Source: Larimichthys crocea
Lineage: Eukaryota > Chordata > Actinopteri > Sciaenidae
DNA length: 64,000 nt
Assembly: GCF_000972845.2 (NCBI RefSeq)
Contig: NC_040022.1
Span: 14,983,403-15,047,402, forward strand
Direction: 5' to 3'
The position numbers were made by a program, and so were the translations under genes. This document shows positions 32,118-53,390 of the stretch, one piece after another (position 1 is the first letter of the stretch; each line of letters opens with the position of its first letter). The notes under the pieces were generated by a model. That model saw only the letters and a program-made list of their open reading frames with translations, had not been told where the DNA came from and did not search any database.

Positions 32118-32123
32118 AATAAA
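32118..32123 (+). terminator. dhrs12: Poly(A) signal AATAAA of the dhrs12-like gene
   Basis: The hexamer lies 281 bases after the stop codon. Another weaker candidate, AATAAATATC, is near 32080. The opposing gene cul3 ends at 32808, so the two 3' UTRs share an interval of 971 bases. Confidence 0.5.
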
Positions 32124-32613
32124 ACTGGGTTACCTGCTAGATGTGATTTTGATTTTTGCAGTAAATACTGGTGCTTTAAATTGCCTCATCAAGCTCGGGT
32201 TATTGTTCATTTCTTTGTGTACTAAAGAAGTCCTTTGGGAAACAAAGGTCAGTAAATCTTTTGGACTCTTGGACAGAACAGGTGTCATAGTGACTGCCAT
32301 GTGAAAATCAGTGTGCGAGTCAAATGTAGAAAGCATTTCTGTGAACAACTACGGAGCATGAACACTCATTGTTTTTATTTTTGTTTTGTAACAATCCACA
32401 TTTGCTGTTTTTAATAATTTTATTATTTTTATACAGTATTGAAACAAAAAAATAATGTGGTGCATTCACATTTTTCCCAAGGGATTCTTTGCAAGTTTGA
32501 TCTCTACAAGGGTAAAACAGTGAAAAGCTTGAAGCTGGATCCATCCATGTTAAAACTCACAGGGAATAGGAAGAGTGGGCCCGATTTAAAAATCATCTAC
32601 AACTTTTGATGGG

Positions 32614-32640
32614 TTTATTTTTCTGCGCCAACATTTTATT
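32614..32640 (-). terminator. cul3: Candidate poly(A) signals of cul3
   Basis: TTTATT, which is AATAAA on the minus strand, occurs at 32614-32619 and 32635-32640, about 170-190 bases after the cul3 stop. Either could end a short 3' UTR; others exist further left near 32370-32420. Confidence 0.4.
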
Positions 32641-32807
32641 CCCCTTTTTACGTGTGTTTACTGTGTTTTTGTAAAGGACGATGAATCAGGTTCCCAGCAT
32701 GTCTTTAAAAGAAACTTCCAGTCCATGCGTAACAACAGTCCAAAGAAAACAAACAAATCCCATCCTCCCCGTCCAGTCTCTACCTCCTCTCATCCACAGT
32801 TCATCTT

Positions 32808-41333
<8,526 letters not shown>

Positions 41334-41680
41334 GATTAGTTAGAACGACTTTCGTTTCTTAAAGTTGACTTGAAGACTACATGAAAGGCAGTTTGCTAGT
41401 TTTGCTTTCTACGCCAGGAAAGCGGCAGAGAGAGAGAGAGAGAGGAGGGTGGGGGGAGAAACTCAGTGAGCTCCCCTCTGGGAATCAGGTCGGTCTGTTA
41501 ATGTCTGTTGTGTTGTTGTCACTCGCTCTCTTCTCCTCAGTGTTGTTTTTTTTTTTTTTTTTTTTTTTTTTTTTGTAGGCTAATGCTAGCTTGTATGCAG
41601 TGATGGCGGACGGCTGTACTCCACTGCGCAACGCCGAGATCTCGCGAGAACAGAGTCACTCCACGCTGACAGGTGCGTGC
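41334..41680 (-). promoter_or_regulatory. cul3: cul3 5' UTR and upstream promoter with TCTCGCGAGA element
   Basis: The palindrome TCTCGCGAGA is at 41640-41649, 307 bases upstream of the cul3 start. This motif is known from TATA-less, often bidirectional vertebrate promoters and is bound by BANP (and reported for ZBTB33). A T29 run (41546-41574) lies between the motif and the gene. GA repeats lie at about 41427-41442. No TATA box is seen on the minus strand. Start site not determined. Confidence 0.6.
41546..41574 (+). repeat. Poly(T) run (T29)
   Basis: Uninterrupted thymine run in the cul3 upstream region. It could be the A-tail of a retroposed fragment on the minus strand, but no element body was recognised. 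Confidence 0.9.
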
Positions 41681-42089
41681 CACAGGTTGATGATAAACTG
41701 CTCGCTCACATCAGAGTGTTTACATTACTTTATTTTACTTATTTTTTACATTAATATCTCGACGGGGAAAACAGTGTTTCAGAAAGTTTATCGTTTAAGG
41801 AATTGACAAGAGCACGCAGAGAGCAGAGAGAGAGAAAAAATGACTTTATTTGGTGACAGTGATGTAGTTTTGCTCCCAAAGCTAGGCCATCGACAGTTAC
41901 ACGTCCACTCTGTATAAGTGCATCATTTGATTTCATGTTATTTTTTGTTTTTATTTATTTTTTAACGTCGTCCAACTGCCACTTTCGGTGGTTGACCAAC
42001 GGCTGGAAGATGGAATATCTCCTGACTGTCATGACGACGCTCTCTGAGTGAGACAAATAACAACAACAGACAAGGTGAGTCCACCAAAC

Positions 42090-42283
42090 TACTGTGCAGA
42101 AAGCACATTTAACATTTATTCACAACTTACTTGCACTACTGCATCTGCATATAAAAACTACAATTAAAGTGTAAATACTGCATCTGTATCTATTGCACTT
42201 CTGATTAGATGCTAAACTGTTGTTGCCTTGTATTTATACATGTGTAATGACAATAAAGTTGAATCTAATTTAATCTAATTTGA
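42090..42283 (+). mobile_element. 3' end of a non-LTR retrotransposon (5'-truncated)
   Basis: The block ends TGTAATGACAATAAAGTTGA and then a short TCTAATTTAATCTAATT tail. That ending is one I recognise from fish LINE 3' termini with a simple TCTAA-type repeat. Upstream, TTGCACTACTGCATCTGCAT and ATTGCACTTCTGATTAGATG also fit such 3' regions. No reverse transcriptase frame remains. The left border is uncertain. Confidence 0.4.
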
Positions 42284-42402
42284 GGGCAATAATTTCAAAA
42301 AAGTCATTAGGAATAATAGCAATATTTAAAATATCAAAACAAGAACCTTAAAGTACAGTTAAGCCAACATTTCTGGGCTAATTAAATCATTTCCCCTCTG
42401 CT

Positions 42403-42603
42403 TCAACTGGATTTTCCATCAATACATAGTGTTATAATGGTATATAGTCTACCTCTGCATTCTGCTGTTATAATGGGAACTGTTGCATTCTTTCGGAGAT
42501 TGGGTCCAGCTCTCCTCCTCAGCCCCATGTTCTCCAGCTCCAGCTTTCTGATTTCAGACCGCATCGCCCTGATCACCTGGATAATCCTCCGTTCGCTGTC
42601 CAT
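42403..42603 (-). CDS. Short coiled-coil ORF, possibly ccdc195-like
   Basis: The frame starts at ATG 42603-42601 and runs 66 codons to TGA at 42403. It begins MDSERRIIQVIRAMRSEIRK and continues LELENMGLRRR, with leucine and isoleucine spaced as in a coiled coil and many charged residues, unlike the nearby noncoding frames. From memory, the human coiled-coil protein CCDC195, which I believe maps to 2q36, begins in a similar way (IQ.M.AEI.KLE.EN..LR). This is a recollection, not a search result. A possible donor AGAG|GTAGAC lies at about 42447, so this may be only the first exon; no second exon was found. It could be a real small gene, a relic, or chance. Confidence 0.35.
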   Translation of the reverse strand: MDSERRIIQVIRAMRSEIRKLELENMGLRRRAGPNLRKNATVPIITAECRGRLYTIITLCIDGKSS

Positions 42604-43292
42604 GGTGCTAACACGCACGCACATTTCTACCTTCTATGCAACCTACCGCACGACCCCATCTGACCTGTACCAATGCAATGCCCGTGTCCCCTTCTCATTC
42701 AAAGTTGATTTCAAAGCTCTGCATTGGGCCAACAAAGAAATGAGCAGCCAATCAGGTGCAGCAATCTAGTCTGTCACCAGACCATTGATAGTCTGGTCAC
42801 ATGATGAGGAGAGTGTTATTTTCTTCTTAGTGATCTGATGCCTACCACTTTCCCTCCTCCTGTTAAATATTCATCTACTCTGTCAACGTAAAGCAACAAT
42901 AGGTACTTGGGAGAGGCGTAGTCTTTGTCTCAGTCATGGTGATAGGGGGAACTGCTTCTCCTTTAAACTCAGACTACTTCTCAGTGTGGCTATAACGCAA
43001 AGAAAAAATGGACGTGGTAAATGGAAGTTATTTACATCTGTCAAACATATTTTTGTTTTGCATTTAAACCTTCAGCTTCTTATTTCTGCCCCAAATGTGT
43101 TTAATGAGTAAATCAAAACCTCTCAGTTTCTACACTGATATCCTCATCTTTAGGGCTCATGCAGACAACCTGACTGTATTCATACAAATCTTAAAACTGC
43201 ACACACACAGACACTTTTAAACTCATAAACACAATGAAAATTGGCATAATAATTAACAGGATTAGCCGCTTTGCTTGTTTATGTGTGTGTAC

Positions 43293-43324
<32 letters not shown>
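43293..43324. repeat. (ATT)n microsatellite
   Basis: About ten ATT units. Confidence 0.9.
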
Positions 43325-43325
<1 letters not shown>

Positions 43326-46300
43326 TATTTACTTATATTCAGTGCAAGAGGCTTTACAGTAAGCACGTCACATGTGCAGTATCTAAAGATAACATGAGGC
43401 AGTGAGTGTGATGCTGCTCTGCTGCACTCTAGTGTCCCAGCATCATGCCTAAAGAGTAACCTAACACCATGTAGAAAATGATTATTTCACTGACCTCTTC
43501 TGGTTGAAACAGTCATGTCTGTAGAACCTCTGACCAACAGTGATGTTAATCGCCTTCCATATTACTAACCTGCTTTATATTGCCTTATAAATGTGTGTTA
43601 GAGACACTGCTAGAGACTAGCAGACATCAGAAACCTAAACACTGCTAGAACGAGAATAGTCAATCCACTGTGGGTGTGTGCAGATAAAGGAAGTAAAGCT
43701 TGGAGGTCACATCATCTTTACGGACAGATGCAAAAGATTGTAATATTGCATGGATGTCAGAGACTTTTGGGCAGATGGATGGTATAGGCAGCCTAGAACA
43801 GGTGTGCAATTGTCATTGGATAATTGGTTGAACAGGATTTCAAAGCTGTTGGATAGTAGATCGAAGGGTAGGAGTTGCCATAGTCATTGTCCAAGTGCCA
43901 CACACCAAACGTCAGTCACAAAGAACACAGATATATCTTAAAGATGAAATATAGAAACTACAGAAAGTACAAATACTGCATCCATAAAGTTTAATGACTT
44001 ACAGAAAACACAAGAAGTTTCTTGATTTAGGCCAGAGGGCTCCATTGTTTTAAGAGTGTGAATCTGGTATGCCTTTCTCTGCAGAGCACTGAGCTGATAA
44101 AGTCTTCACTTCTAGGAGGGGATGATTTTCTATTCCCCAGAACTTTAATAATGCTGCAGAGCCATGGTTAGCCTGTGCATAATGCAGATCAGTTGATCAG
44201 ACAGCCAGGAGAAGTGAGAGTCTGTCTGTCAGATTCGGAGAGTGTTGAAACACGATCAAGCGAGACACAGAGCTGATGTTATTTAGAGATGGATGACTTT
44301 TGAGAACACAGAATGTTTTTAAGGATAATGTTTTTAACCCTGCTATCAACCAGGAGACTGTACTTTGCTGCTCTGCTGCATGCAGTACCTTAATTGACCC
44401 ACATTATGCATGACGCTACCCCTGCCTGTCGTACTTGTGTACTCAGTCTTCATATTTGTCCCTTCCATTAGATGCTTCTTGAGAATAGGTGAAGCTTGAA
44501 CACCCGTTATGACGTTTGTCCTCATAATTCATGTATCTGTGGTAGATTCTAGAACATTTCTATTTGCATTCATATCAGATGAGAAAAAGCTGTGCATTGC
44601 TTTTTTTTTACATGGTACATCCTCTCTGATATTGAAAAATAAGTACTGTGGCTTTAACACAGGAAGTGTTACCACAGCTACAACCCTGACGTGTGTGATC
44701 AGAAGCCATGTTAGTGTTCTTGTGAAGGGTGAGCTCTGTGTTGACCTACCACCGTAGGTGATGTGTGTGAGCTCCTCATTGGTGTGTCCTATAATTTGGT
44801 TGGTGACAGTAAACAGACTTCCGTAACACACATTTGAGCAGTCGAGCGTATCATAATATCAAGTTCTTGTTTGCTTGTGTGGTGTTTTGACACCAAATTG
44901 CATGCAGGTTCCACCCATACCACACTGTTTGCCTGCTGATAACAACCCCCTCAGTAACCGAGAGATAAAACTCAGCATGCTGGTGTAGAGACAGCTAGCA
45001 CGAGATGCTGACAGGCCATGTGACAGAATTGCATTGTGATTGTGAAAAGACGCCGCTGATTGAAAGATGTCTGTGTGAAGTGATGTTAAATTAAATGACA
45101 GGCACGCACAAAGTCATCCGTTTCAACCTCAGTAAGATTATTAATAACTAAGACATTTAAAGTTTGTTTACCACATATTATACCTAAGATCCCCAGCAGG
45201 TGGCATGTGTTGTGGTGTGAGTTTAACAAAATTAGGCCTAATGTGCTAGAGCTTCACTCCATGTGCAAGCACATGACATCCTCCAGCAGCAGGGTAAACC
45301 CAAAGGACAACAGTATAAAGTGGTGCATTTGAAAGCAGAGGTGATTGATTTTTCTTTTTGCAAGTGATTACAGAAGCAGAATTTAATACACTGCTTTTAA
45401 TTTCAGCTCTTTTCATCGCTGCTACTTGCTTTGCAAACATGACACCAGAGGCTCAGGACAAATGCAGCTCCCTTCAGAATCCCGCACTCATCATTTTAGC
45501 CAAGCTTGCTTTTGACCCGGCGCCAACACCACAAAACAGGACAAGTAATTTAATTTGCCACTGCTGCCGACCTTGAAGTAAGGAATGTAGGCTACCAGAA
45601 TCCCAATGGGAGGCTTGAAGAAAACGTCCTGGGAGCTGAGAAGAGGGGTCATTCTGTGGTGTCTGTAGCATCAAACGCAGTCTCTTCACCTCTACAGGAA
45701 TACTTTTGTCCTTCAGGCTTGCATAAAGAGAATGAAGACGTTTGTCTATTCTTCTTTTTAAGGTATTAGGGCACAACCTATTGGAGACATTATGATAATT
45801 TTACCACTGAATTATTTATTTTACCAACTGCAATTGTAGTCAGAAGATCCTGTGAATAACATCATAGCCATGTAATAATAACATCCTAATGGATAGGAAT
45901 ATTTAAGCAAACCTAGGCTAAGGATTTAAAGGCTAATCTGTCTCTTTTTATTACATAAAATCTAAAAAGAAATGACTAGTATACACTGCTTTTGCTTCCC
46001 CAAAAATGTTACCCCTGTCAAAGTGGAAAAGACTGCAGCTGCTGTTAGGGAGTAAACTCCACAATTACAACATACTGCCCCCAAACACTTGGCGAATTAT
46101 GACCTAATACCAGTCAACGTGTGCATCTACGTGAACTTTATATGCCACAAACAGGGATAGGATTATGACTAACTGAATATGTCACACCGAAGTCGAGAAA
46201 GTGCCACCTCCCCATAAGAGAGGCGCTAAATAAAACAAATGACATAGGAGTGCAAGAGAAATTAGGTCACTCCTGCTTTTATTATGTGATACATGCCAAG

Positions 46301-49300
46301 GATGTCTTATGGTGCTTCTATCAGTCATGTTTACATATCTCAGGAGATAAAAGATAAGGAGATAAGGAGAAAAGGCATGATGCAATGTCATGTCTGTTTC
46401 TAAGATAACATAACTGGGTGTGTTTCGAAATGTATTGCGGCTGAGATAAAAGCGACACCGATATTTCACAAAGTACGTGGTCATTGTGACTTGTCACCAC
46501 AATGACAACGTTGATATGACATTAAGAGGTTAGATCAATTCTCAGATCACTCAAATAAAACAAGTGCTCGGTTACTTTATAACATGTTGATTATGTCTTA
46601 TGTGTAGACACATTCCCAATACCATCTCTCATCACCCAGAGGGAACAAATGCACCGATGTCCTCTTCCAGTCATGTGATGTGATGTGATCTGATCGTAAT
46701 TGCAGCCATAACTTGTTGCCCTATCGAGGTGACACCTTAAATCACCCTGGTGAAAATATCTTGGGTCAGAATTCAATATTGGTCGTAAAATCTAAATATA
46801 AAGCCCCGGAGACTAAGCTGTTTCACAGAGCGCTGCGGTAGCTGTCTGGCAAAAACACACACGGGGTAATAAGGCTTGAAAGTGGAGCCATCGCTGCTTA
46901 CAAGAGAGCTTCTGCTGTCAAGACTATTAGTGTAATATTTGTGAAATGTTGTAATAACTTTGAAGAAGCTGTTTGAAAGGACTTTTTTTCGAATCCCATG
47001 CTATGCGTCCTTGTCTTCCAGTATGTCAGTGTTTCAAATGGAGACCTGTAGCTTTTCCAGCTATTCAGCACTGTCTTTAATGACATAGCTCATAGCCACA
47101 GTCCCATCCAGCAGCCTTCATTATGACGCGGTAATCACAGGCTACTTTTGTTTTTCTTTTCCCTCTCTCCGCTCTCTATCTCTCTCACATCTCTCAGTCT
47201 GTCTGTAAACCTATAGGTTTCTGTCTCTCTTCCCCCCCTTCTGTTTGTTCTCCTCTGAGCAAGTAGTGAGCAAGAGCCGCTACTGGAGAAAGTGTTTGTT
47301 GACTTTTCGGCACAGACTGGTGCTCTGTAGGGGAGCAGTCTGTTATTTATGGCTCAGGCTTATGTGATTGGCTGAGGAGAGATATAATTATGTCTGGCAC
47401 TCAGCTTAGCTAGTTTTAGAATTACAGTAGGTGCCATGTTGAGTTCACTGGTTGCTATGTTACTAAGTGGAGGGTCTTGCACTGTATAGACAATGTTTAT
47501 GATATAGACTTATAGGATGTCTGGCGAGTTAACCCATTTTTCCGTACTTACCCCCAAGACAACGAAGCATAGTTACACTGCGGGCGATGTAATAATTCAT
47601 TAGTGATACTGTTGTATGTTTGTGTTCAAAGATGGGTTCACAGTTTTGTGCACAATGAGGACTGTGACTCAGCACGTCGCTTACATTGGAAGCACTTTAG
47701 GAAGGGATCTTTAAATCCAGTTTGAGTGGAGGGAACGATTACAGCAAGACAAAGCCGTTTCAATGTTCGTATAGGCACCTGACTATTGTTTTCAAGACAG
47801 ATTTGAAAATGTTTGAACCTATCCTATCCTGTAATCTCGATATAGCAAAAATGTTGTTTATTTTAAGTTACAGATTAATTAAATGACCTGCAGTGTAGAG
47901 TAGCTGTAATTTATCACGTTTTCTGTATACATAGCAGTATAAATTGACTCATGTGATCAATACTGTGTGTTTGATATTTGACTATATCATAGCTCTTCTG
48001 CATTTAAGGAAACAATGAAGCAGCATAAGGCATAATGGAACCTAGATTTGAATTAAAATATTGAGCACAGAAGTTGATACAGAGCTAAACATAGTTAAGA
48101 ACAACCCGCTCGGGTTCCCCATTTGTTGTTTATTATGAATTCACTCCTGTGACACTGGAGGACCGGTTGTTAACTGAATGTACTGGCACGACAGGTACAA
48201 CTTAAATATCATCACAAGACTGTAATTTAATGTTTTATTGATGTCACTTATCACTTAATAGCCTCTAGTTATGAAGTTGCTTATCTAATTGCATGCTGTG
48301 GCGATGACAGACGCTTAGCTCATCATTCACATAAATGATGTTAGATGGTAGAAGGCTTTTCCAAGGAGCTGCGAAGATTTCCAGTGAACTGCACTATATA
48401 TGGAGGTGAGAAGTCTGGAGTCAGATATGGAAGAGGCAGGATAAGCAACTCTCGACGACATTCTTAATCTTAGTCGGTGAAGGGGTTGGCTTGAAGCCAA
48501 AGACTCACTAAAACACTAACATTTCTTTAGAAATTGATAGCAGAGATTAATTGAATTGATAGCCGTCCTTGACACAAGAGGCATGAATAATTCTCTTTAT
48601 ATAAACAGTTCCTAATGGATTTTACCCAAGAAGCCTTTCTCTCGTCGGTATGCAGGGTGGTCAGACAGGGACCTTGAATAAACTAATGGGATTATGTCAG
48701 TTTGAATCGTCATTCCACACACTTGCAGTAAAACGGCAGACATATCTGTGTTCCCCAAAGGAGGTGGGAGGTAAAGATGAGACTTCATCTCTCCAACCAA
48801 AGATAATCCTATTGTGTGTGCCATACCATGACTTATGTGCTCACTGTCTTCAATAATACATGTGTAGTCATGTCACAAGTAGAAAACACAAGGATGGGGA
48901 GGGAGTAGAGGCTCAGTGAGTAATCCTCATCTAATCCATTTATTTTAAACACACGGGCTGCCACGGTTAATAAATAGTGACGTGTCTATTATTTTCATGA
49001 GGCCTTGCCCAGTTTTTTTTTTTTTTTTAAAGTCTTTAAAAAAACACACATCAAGCTATTCAATATTACGTCGCTGATTTCATCTGTGTATTTTTAGTAT
49101 TTTTTTACAAACGCATGTCAGGGTAATTTAATCAGTTTACAAGATAAATCTAATTTATTTAGTTACAAGTTAATTTTTTTTACCAAACAAGTTGGAAGGT
49201 AATGAATCGACTTTTTAAACCTAAACACAAAAATAAAACGCTGCATATCTTTCTAGTCTCACTTTCACTGTCACATGAAAATCAGCCACATCATGATGGT

Positions 49301-49714
49301 GAAAAAAAATGCACTCCTAGGCCGGCAGTATCTAGTTTCATTGCAGCGTTTTTAAAGATTACATGACACAGTGTCAGTGCCTGGCTAAGTAAACAGTGAA
49401 AGTATAGACCCTCTGATTAGTCCTGTTTCACACCTAATTACTGGTGTGAGCTTATGGCAGTTTATGGTTATGACAGTAGGCAATATGTTTTAGTCATTTG
49501 CAGGATGAGCATATCCATGTATCTACTGAACATAGTGTGAAGATAAGATGATTGTAAAAGTGTCCAACCTGGCAGTTTAATGTGCTCACAGTGTGAGTCA
49601 TTGCAATAAATAAGAGCTCTGTTATTTTCCCATTGTTCTCACTGCACAAGGATATGACTTTTAGACCTACATAGTAATTAAAATGGCACCTCCATATAAC
49701 AAATTATGACTGTC

Positions 49715-49716
<2 letters not shown>

Positions 49717-49746
<30 letters not shown>
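49717..49746. repeat. (CT)n microsatellite
   Basis: About 15 CT units, just upstream of a candidate exon that ends at 49994. Confidence 0.9.
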
Positions 49747-49748
<2 letters not shown>

Positions 49749-49849
49749 GCTCCTTAGTGTAGTTAGGAATGCAGTAGTGCCACTTGCAGACTGCAGTGTC
49801 CAGAGAGCCCTAAAAAGGGAAGGAGTCTCACTCTGATTCCTGGCAGTGC

Positions 49850-49994
49850 ATGGAGCAGTGGAGGCTAAATTAGGCCTGGTTTCATTGACTTCCAATCCTC
49901 CGAGTACCAGCAATCCTGCAGCCCACAGGAGCGGAGGCCGTCTGGTGCTCAGGGCCTCTGATGCTTCCTCAGAGCTCCTCCAGACGCTACCTGG
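49850..49994 (+). other. Candidate 5' UTR exon A (strong donor)
   Basis: A GC-richer block ends CAGACGCTACCTGG|GTAAGTGAAAG, a full consensus donor at 49995. No acceptor is evident upstream, so it would be a first exon. No coding frame is convincing. Strand and identity rest on the donor alone. Confidence 0.3.
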
Positions 49995-50197
49995 GTAAGT
50001 GAAAGAGTAAGATGGAGAGACAGTATGTCGAGAAAGCTTGCAATGGGACGTTGTGTCTCTTGATAATATTAAGAGTAACCTGGAAAATAAACATGAATTC
50101 CATGTCTGCGATGTTCATCATTTTATACCATCAATAAATCGTTACCAATTCAACTTTAGAGATAAAATAATAATTACAAATAAACAACATATAACTG

Positions 50198-50257
50198 TTT
50201 TAGCTTGTAACCCCTTAAAATGTCTAATACTACATTTTAAGGAGTTACAAGCTAAAA
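50198..50257. repeat. Near-perfect hairpin, 26-bp stem and 8-nt loop
   Basis: The left arm 50198-50223 begins TTTTAGCTTGTAACCCCTTA. The right arm 50232-50257 is its reverse complement with one mismatch. The loop is CTAATACT. Translated frames on both strands repeat LACN(P/S)LKC, as expected for an inverted repeat. It may be a small foldback element or a transcribed stem-loop; no flanking duplication was seen. Confidence 0.75.
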
Positions 50258-50999
50258 AGGTGGGAGTAGATTGTGCAGCAGATTTCTTGTGACTCCACAT
50301 TACAGGATATGTCCTCAGTGTGGACACGTTATTAGCCAACCAACTAAAGTAGCAATAAAAACCACAGCGGAGTTTTGTGTAACAGGAGTGTCCTTTTTTA
50401 TCATCTTGTGACTCCTCAGATTCCTCCTTGTGACTCAATGGGGGGTCCAGACCTCTAGGTCAGGTAGCACTGTTTTATAGTACAAAAAGAAATGGCTTAA
50501 TAGTAGAAGACAGGAAGATGTCTGCTAAGCTAAGAACCATGAACAGATTGTTCCACTTAAATCCATCTTCAGCTAGGTGTCAGTTCGTTACAGCTATATA
50601 GGCTTATGTGTGTAGATAATCAACTTCAGATTTAAACGGTTTTATTCTCGTTTTGTGCATAAAATGTCACTTACATGCCAGACATAATCTTGAAAGATCA
50701 CTTCTTCCTGAGAGAAAAACGTATCGCTAAAGTATGTTGTGCAATAACAACATTATGCTTGCAACATGAAACAACATGCAGAATTTTTGACATCTGCGGT
50801 CACACATTTGAATAACAATATGTTATGTTTAACAAATAAAGTGCTATAGCCATCATGTTACGTGTTGCACATGACACGTAGCCTGCTCACTATGGGTTTT
50901 TTTTTCTGCTGATAAAATGCTTGTCTGCCTCCCACTCTCCTCTTTCCCCTTTGCTGTGCTGTCCAGTGTGATTGACTGTGTCTCTTTCTCTGTGCTGGC

Positions 51000-51160
51000 A
51001 GTCGAAGACAGGTGCTGAGTGCTGCTGAGTGTTGCTGTGTGTGTGGGCTCCAGGGGTCTGGTTCAACATTCCAGCGATAGTTTGATAGACACAGTCCTTG
51101 GGGGAGGAAGAGGAGGAGGCCAAATGCCCACACCAATCTCACAGGAGGAGAACCAAGGGG
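51000..51160 (+). other. Candidate exon B (donor GTAAGT, possible start codon)
   Basis: The block ends AACCAAGGGG|GTAAGTGAAATCC with the donor at 51161. Just before it, an ATG at 51124 in a fair context (GCCAAATGC) opens MPTPISQEENQG up to the donor. If real, it would be a first coding exon of a plus-strand gene. I do not recognise the peptide. An equally good reading is a 5' UTR exon or chance. Confidence 0.3.
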
Positions 51161-52193
51161 GTAAGTGAAATCCTGTGATGTACCTGCAATGGGAGGATTT
51201 TGATAACATACTGCAAGTCGCCTTTATTTTTTAGCTCCCGCAACATCAGCCTTTACAACATCCCACTTCCTGATTCAAACAGCAGTTTCACCGCTTATCT
51301 CTCAAGCTCTCAAACTGGTCTAATGTCAGGGCCACTTCCTCTTTTCACACACTCACAAGGCGCAAGCGAGCGCATATGTCTGTGTGTGTGCATATACATT
51401 AACAAAGAGCGCGTACGCCGTTGTGAAAATGGAGAGAAAGAGGAAGTTAGAAAAAAGGGGCTGCAGAGAGAGGCGGGGACAATAACGAGGTGACCATATT
51501 TGGCATCGGTAGATAATGCAAGCCGAAGATGCAAATGAGATAAGCAGTGGTTGTCATGGAGACTTGATGTTGCGCAGTGATGGTTCGCTGTAAACCTGAC
51601 CACATTTGTGGTATGGCCGTTGCCAAGCAGAAGGTGCTATTATGAGAGTGAGAGAGATGAGAGAAGTAGAGGAGGAGAGAAATGAAGATGTTAGTTCATC
51701 CCACAATGCATTGCGTCAGCGTGACCTGTGTTGAAGTGACTTCGTCTGTCTCAGTGGCACGTCAGCGATAGACAGACACACAGGTAAGCTCACTGGCTAG
51801 AAAATCACTATCGGTAGAATTAATGTCTGTTGATAGCGTAAACATTTGGTTGATTTGTTTCACAAGATTTTAGAATTGTGCACTTGTCGATGTTTCCCTC
51901 CTTTTAACAAACAAACTCTCTCTAAAACTTTACAAAGGCAGAAAGTTTTCTCAGCTGTACGGAAGCCAACCTTTCCCGCATTTTTCTCTCCACGCGACTT
52001 TGTCTAATGATTTATCTGCCCCGTGAAGTGTTTGTAAAAAGTTTGGAATGTAAAGAGAGTTTATTTAACATATGCAGCAATGTATGTGCTGACTACATTT
52101 AGACAGAAAAATAGCCAAAAGCTAGAGTGAAAGGGTGTTTCCATTCGTTTTCATTTTATCTCCAAGATAAGGATTCAAGCTTGAATGGTGCGC

Positions 52194-52220
52194 GCACACA
52201 CACACACACACACAGACACA

Positions 52221-52261
<41 letters not shown>

Positions 52262-52265
52262 ACAA
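52194..52265. repeat. (CA)n microsatellite, imperfect
   Basis: CA units interrupted by CAGA near 52213-52220 and 52255-52260. Confidence 0.9.
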
Positions 52266-53347
52266 TGGTGTCATATGGGGACAAGACAGTGTGCTATTTC
52301 CTCTCTCTATATTTCAAACCCGACAGCTTGAATTGCACCTGCTTCCCCTCACTGCGTCAAAGTGGAAAGAAGTTAAGAGAAAGCCACAAAATATGCAGCA
52401 GGGAAACATGACTGCAAATTCAAATATTTGAATATTTGTCTGCATACAGACATTTACAACTTGTCCCACTTTCATGGACATTTTTAGTAGCATATTCATT
52501 ACATCTTTTAGGTTTGAAGTACTCCACGTAGTATTCAGTAAATCAGACCACAGACGTTTCAAGCGTGGAAATCACCTCCAGGCAATATTTTGCTTTCTCA
52601 TTCTGTAGCCTGTAAAATAAGCAATAGTGAAACGTCTGACAGCAAACGCAACTTTCTGCTGTGGGCCCGTGTGCAAGACTGTGTACCGTTGCAGTTGTTG
52701 CTGTGTTGGTCTGTAATGGGAGTGTAATGTGTATTTGCGGCCTTAGTGATAGATGAGCCGTCAGAGTTTGGCACACACAGGCTCTGGGACATTTCCTCAG
52801 TGGAGTGAGAGTTCACATCAGCCAGTCAGTGTCATTTACAGAGGGCTGGGAAATAGCAGAGTGCTGAGATGATAGGGATTCTTAAGGTGGAAAGTTACGT
52901 TCATCGTGGCGAAGGGAGAGCAAAGGGTGGACAAAGGTGAAGGGTTAGGATTTGATGATTTGACACACAGGCACAGGGGTCACTTATGCTGGACTGAGTT
53001 GGTTTAGGGTTAATAGGATTGATTATAGAAGATTAGAGTGTGAGGGAGTTTCCAGGACATTCTGCACTTCCTTTATTCTGCTATTTAGCTATTTAGTACT
53101 GCAGTTTTATTTTTTTTTGTAGGACTTGCAAAAGACAAAAGACTAAAAAAAAAAAAAACTTTTCGATGCAGCAGAGAATCCAAGAATTCCCATAATACAT
53201 CTTGACATCATTAGGGCTGAATTCTGACTTGATATGCTTCCTCTGGAGCCACACGAGACATTTTACAACTGTTTTCACAGGCTGAGTAGCATAGCTGGTT
53301 CACTGATCTTGATGTGTAAAATTGGTGGTATTTCCCTCTAACTGCAT

Positions 53348-53348
<1 letters not shown>

Positions 53349-53388
<40 letters not shown>
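53349..53388. repeat. (CA)n microsatellite
   Basis: About 19 CA units in otherwise unremarkable sequence. Confidence 0.9.

Positions 53389-53390
<2 letters not shown>

Larger units (their letters stand above)
41681..49840. other. Intergenic region, mostly no recognised gene
   Basis: Apart from the coiled-coil ORF at 42403-42603, the LINE-like tail and an ATT microsatellite (43293-43324), I see no supported exon. The open frames are short, have no splice partners and show no family motifs. Enhancers of cul3 or of a downstream gene could lie here, but none can be shown from one sequence. Confidence 0.5.
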
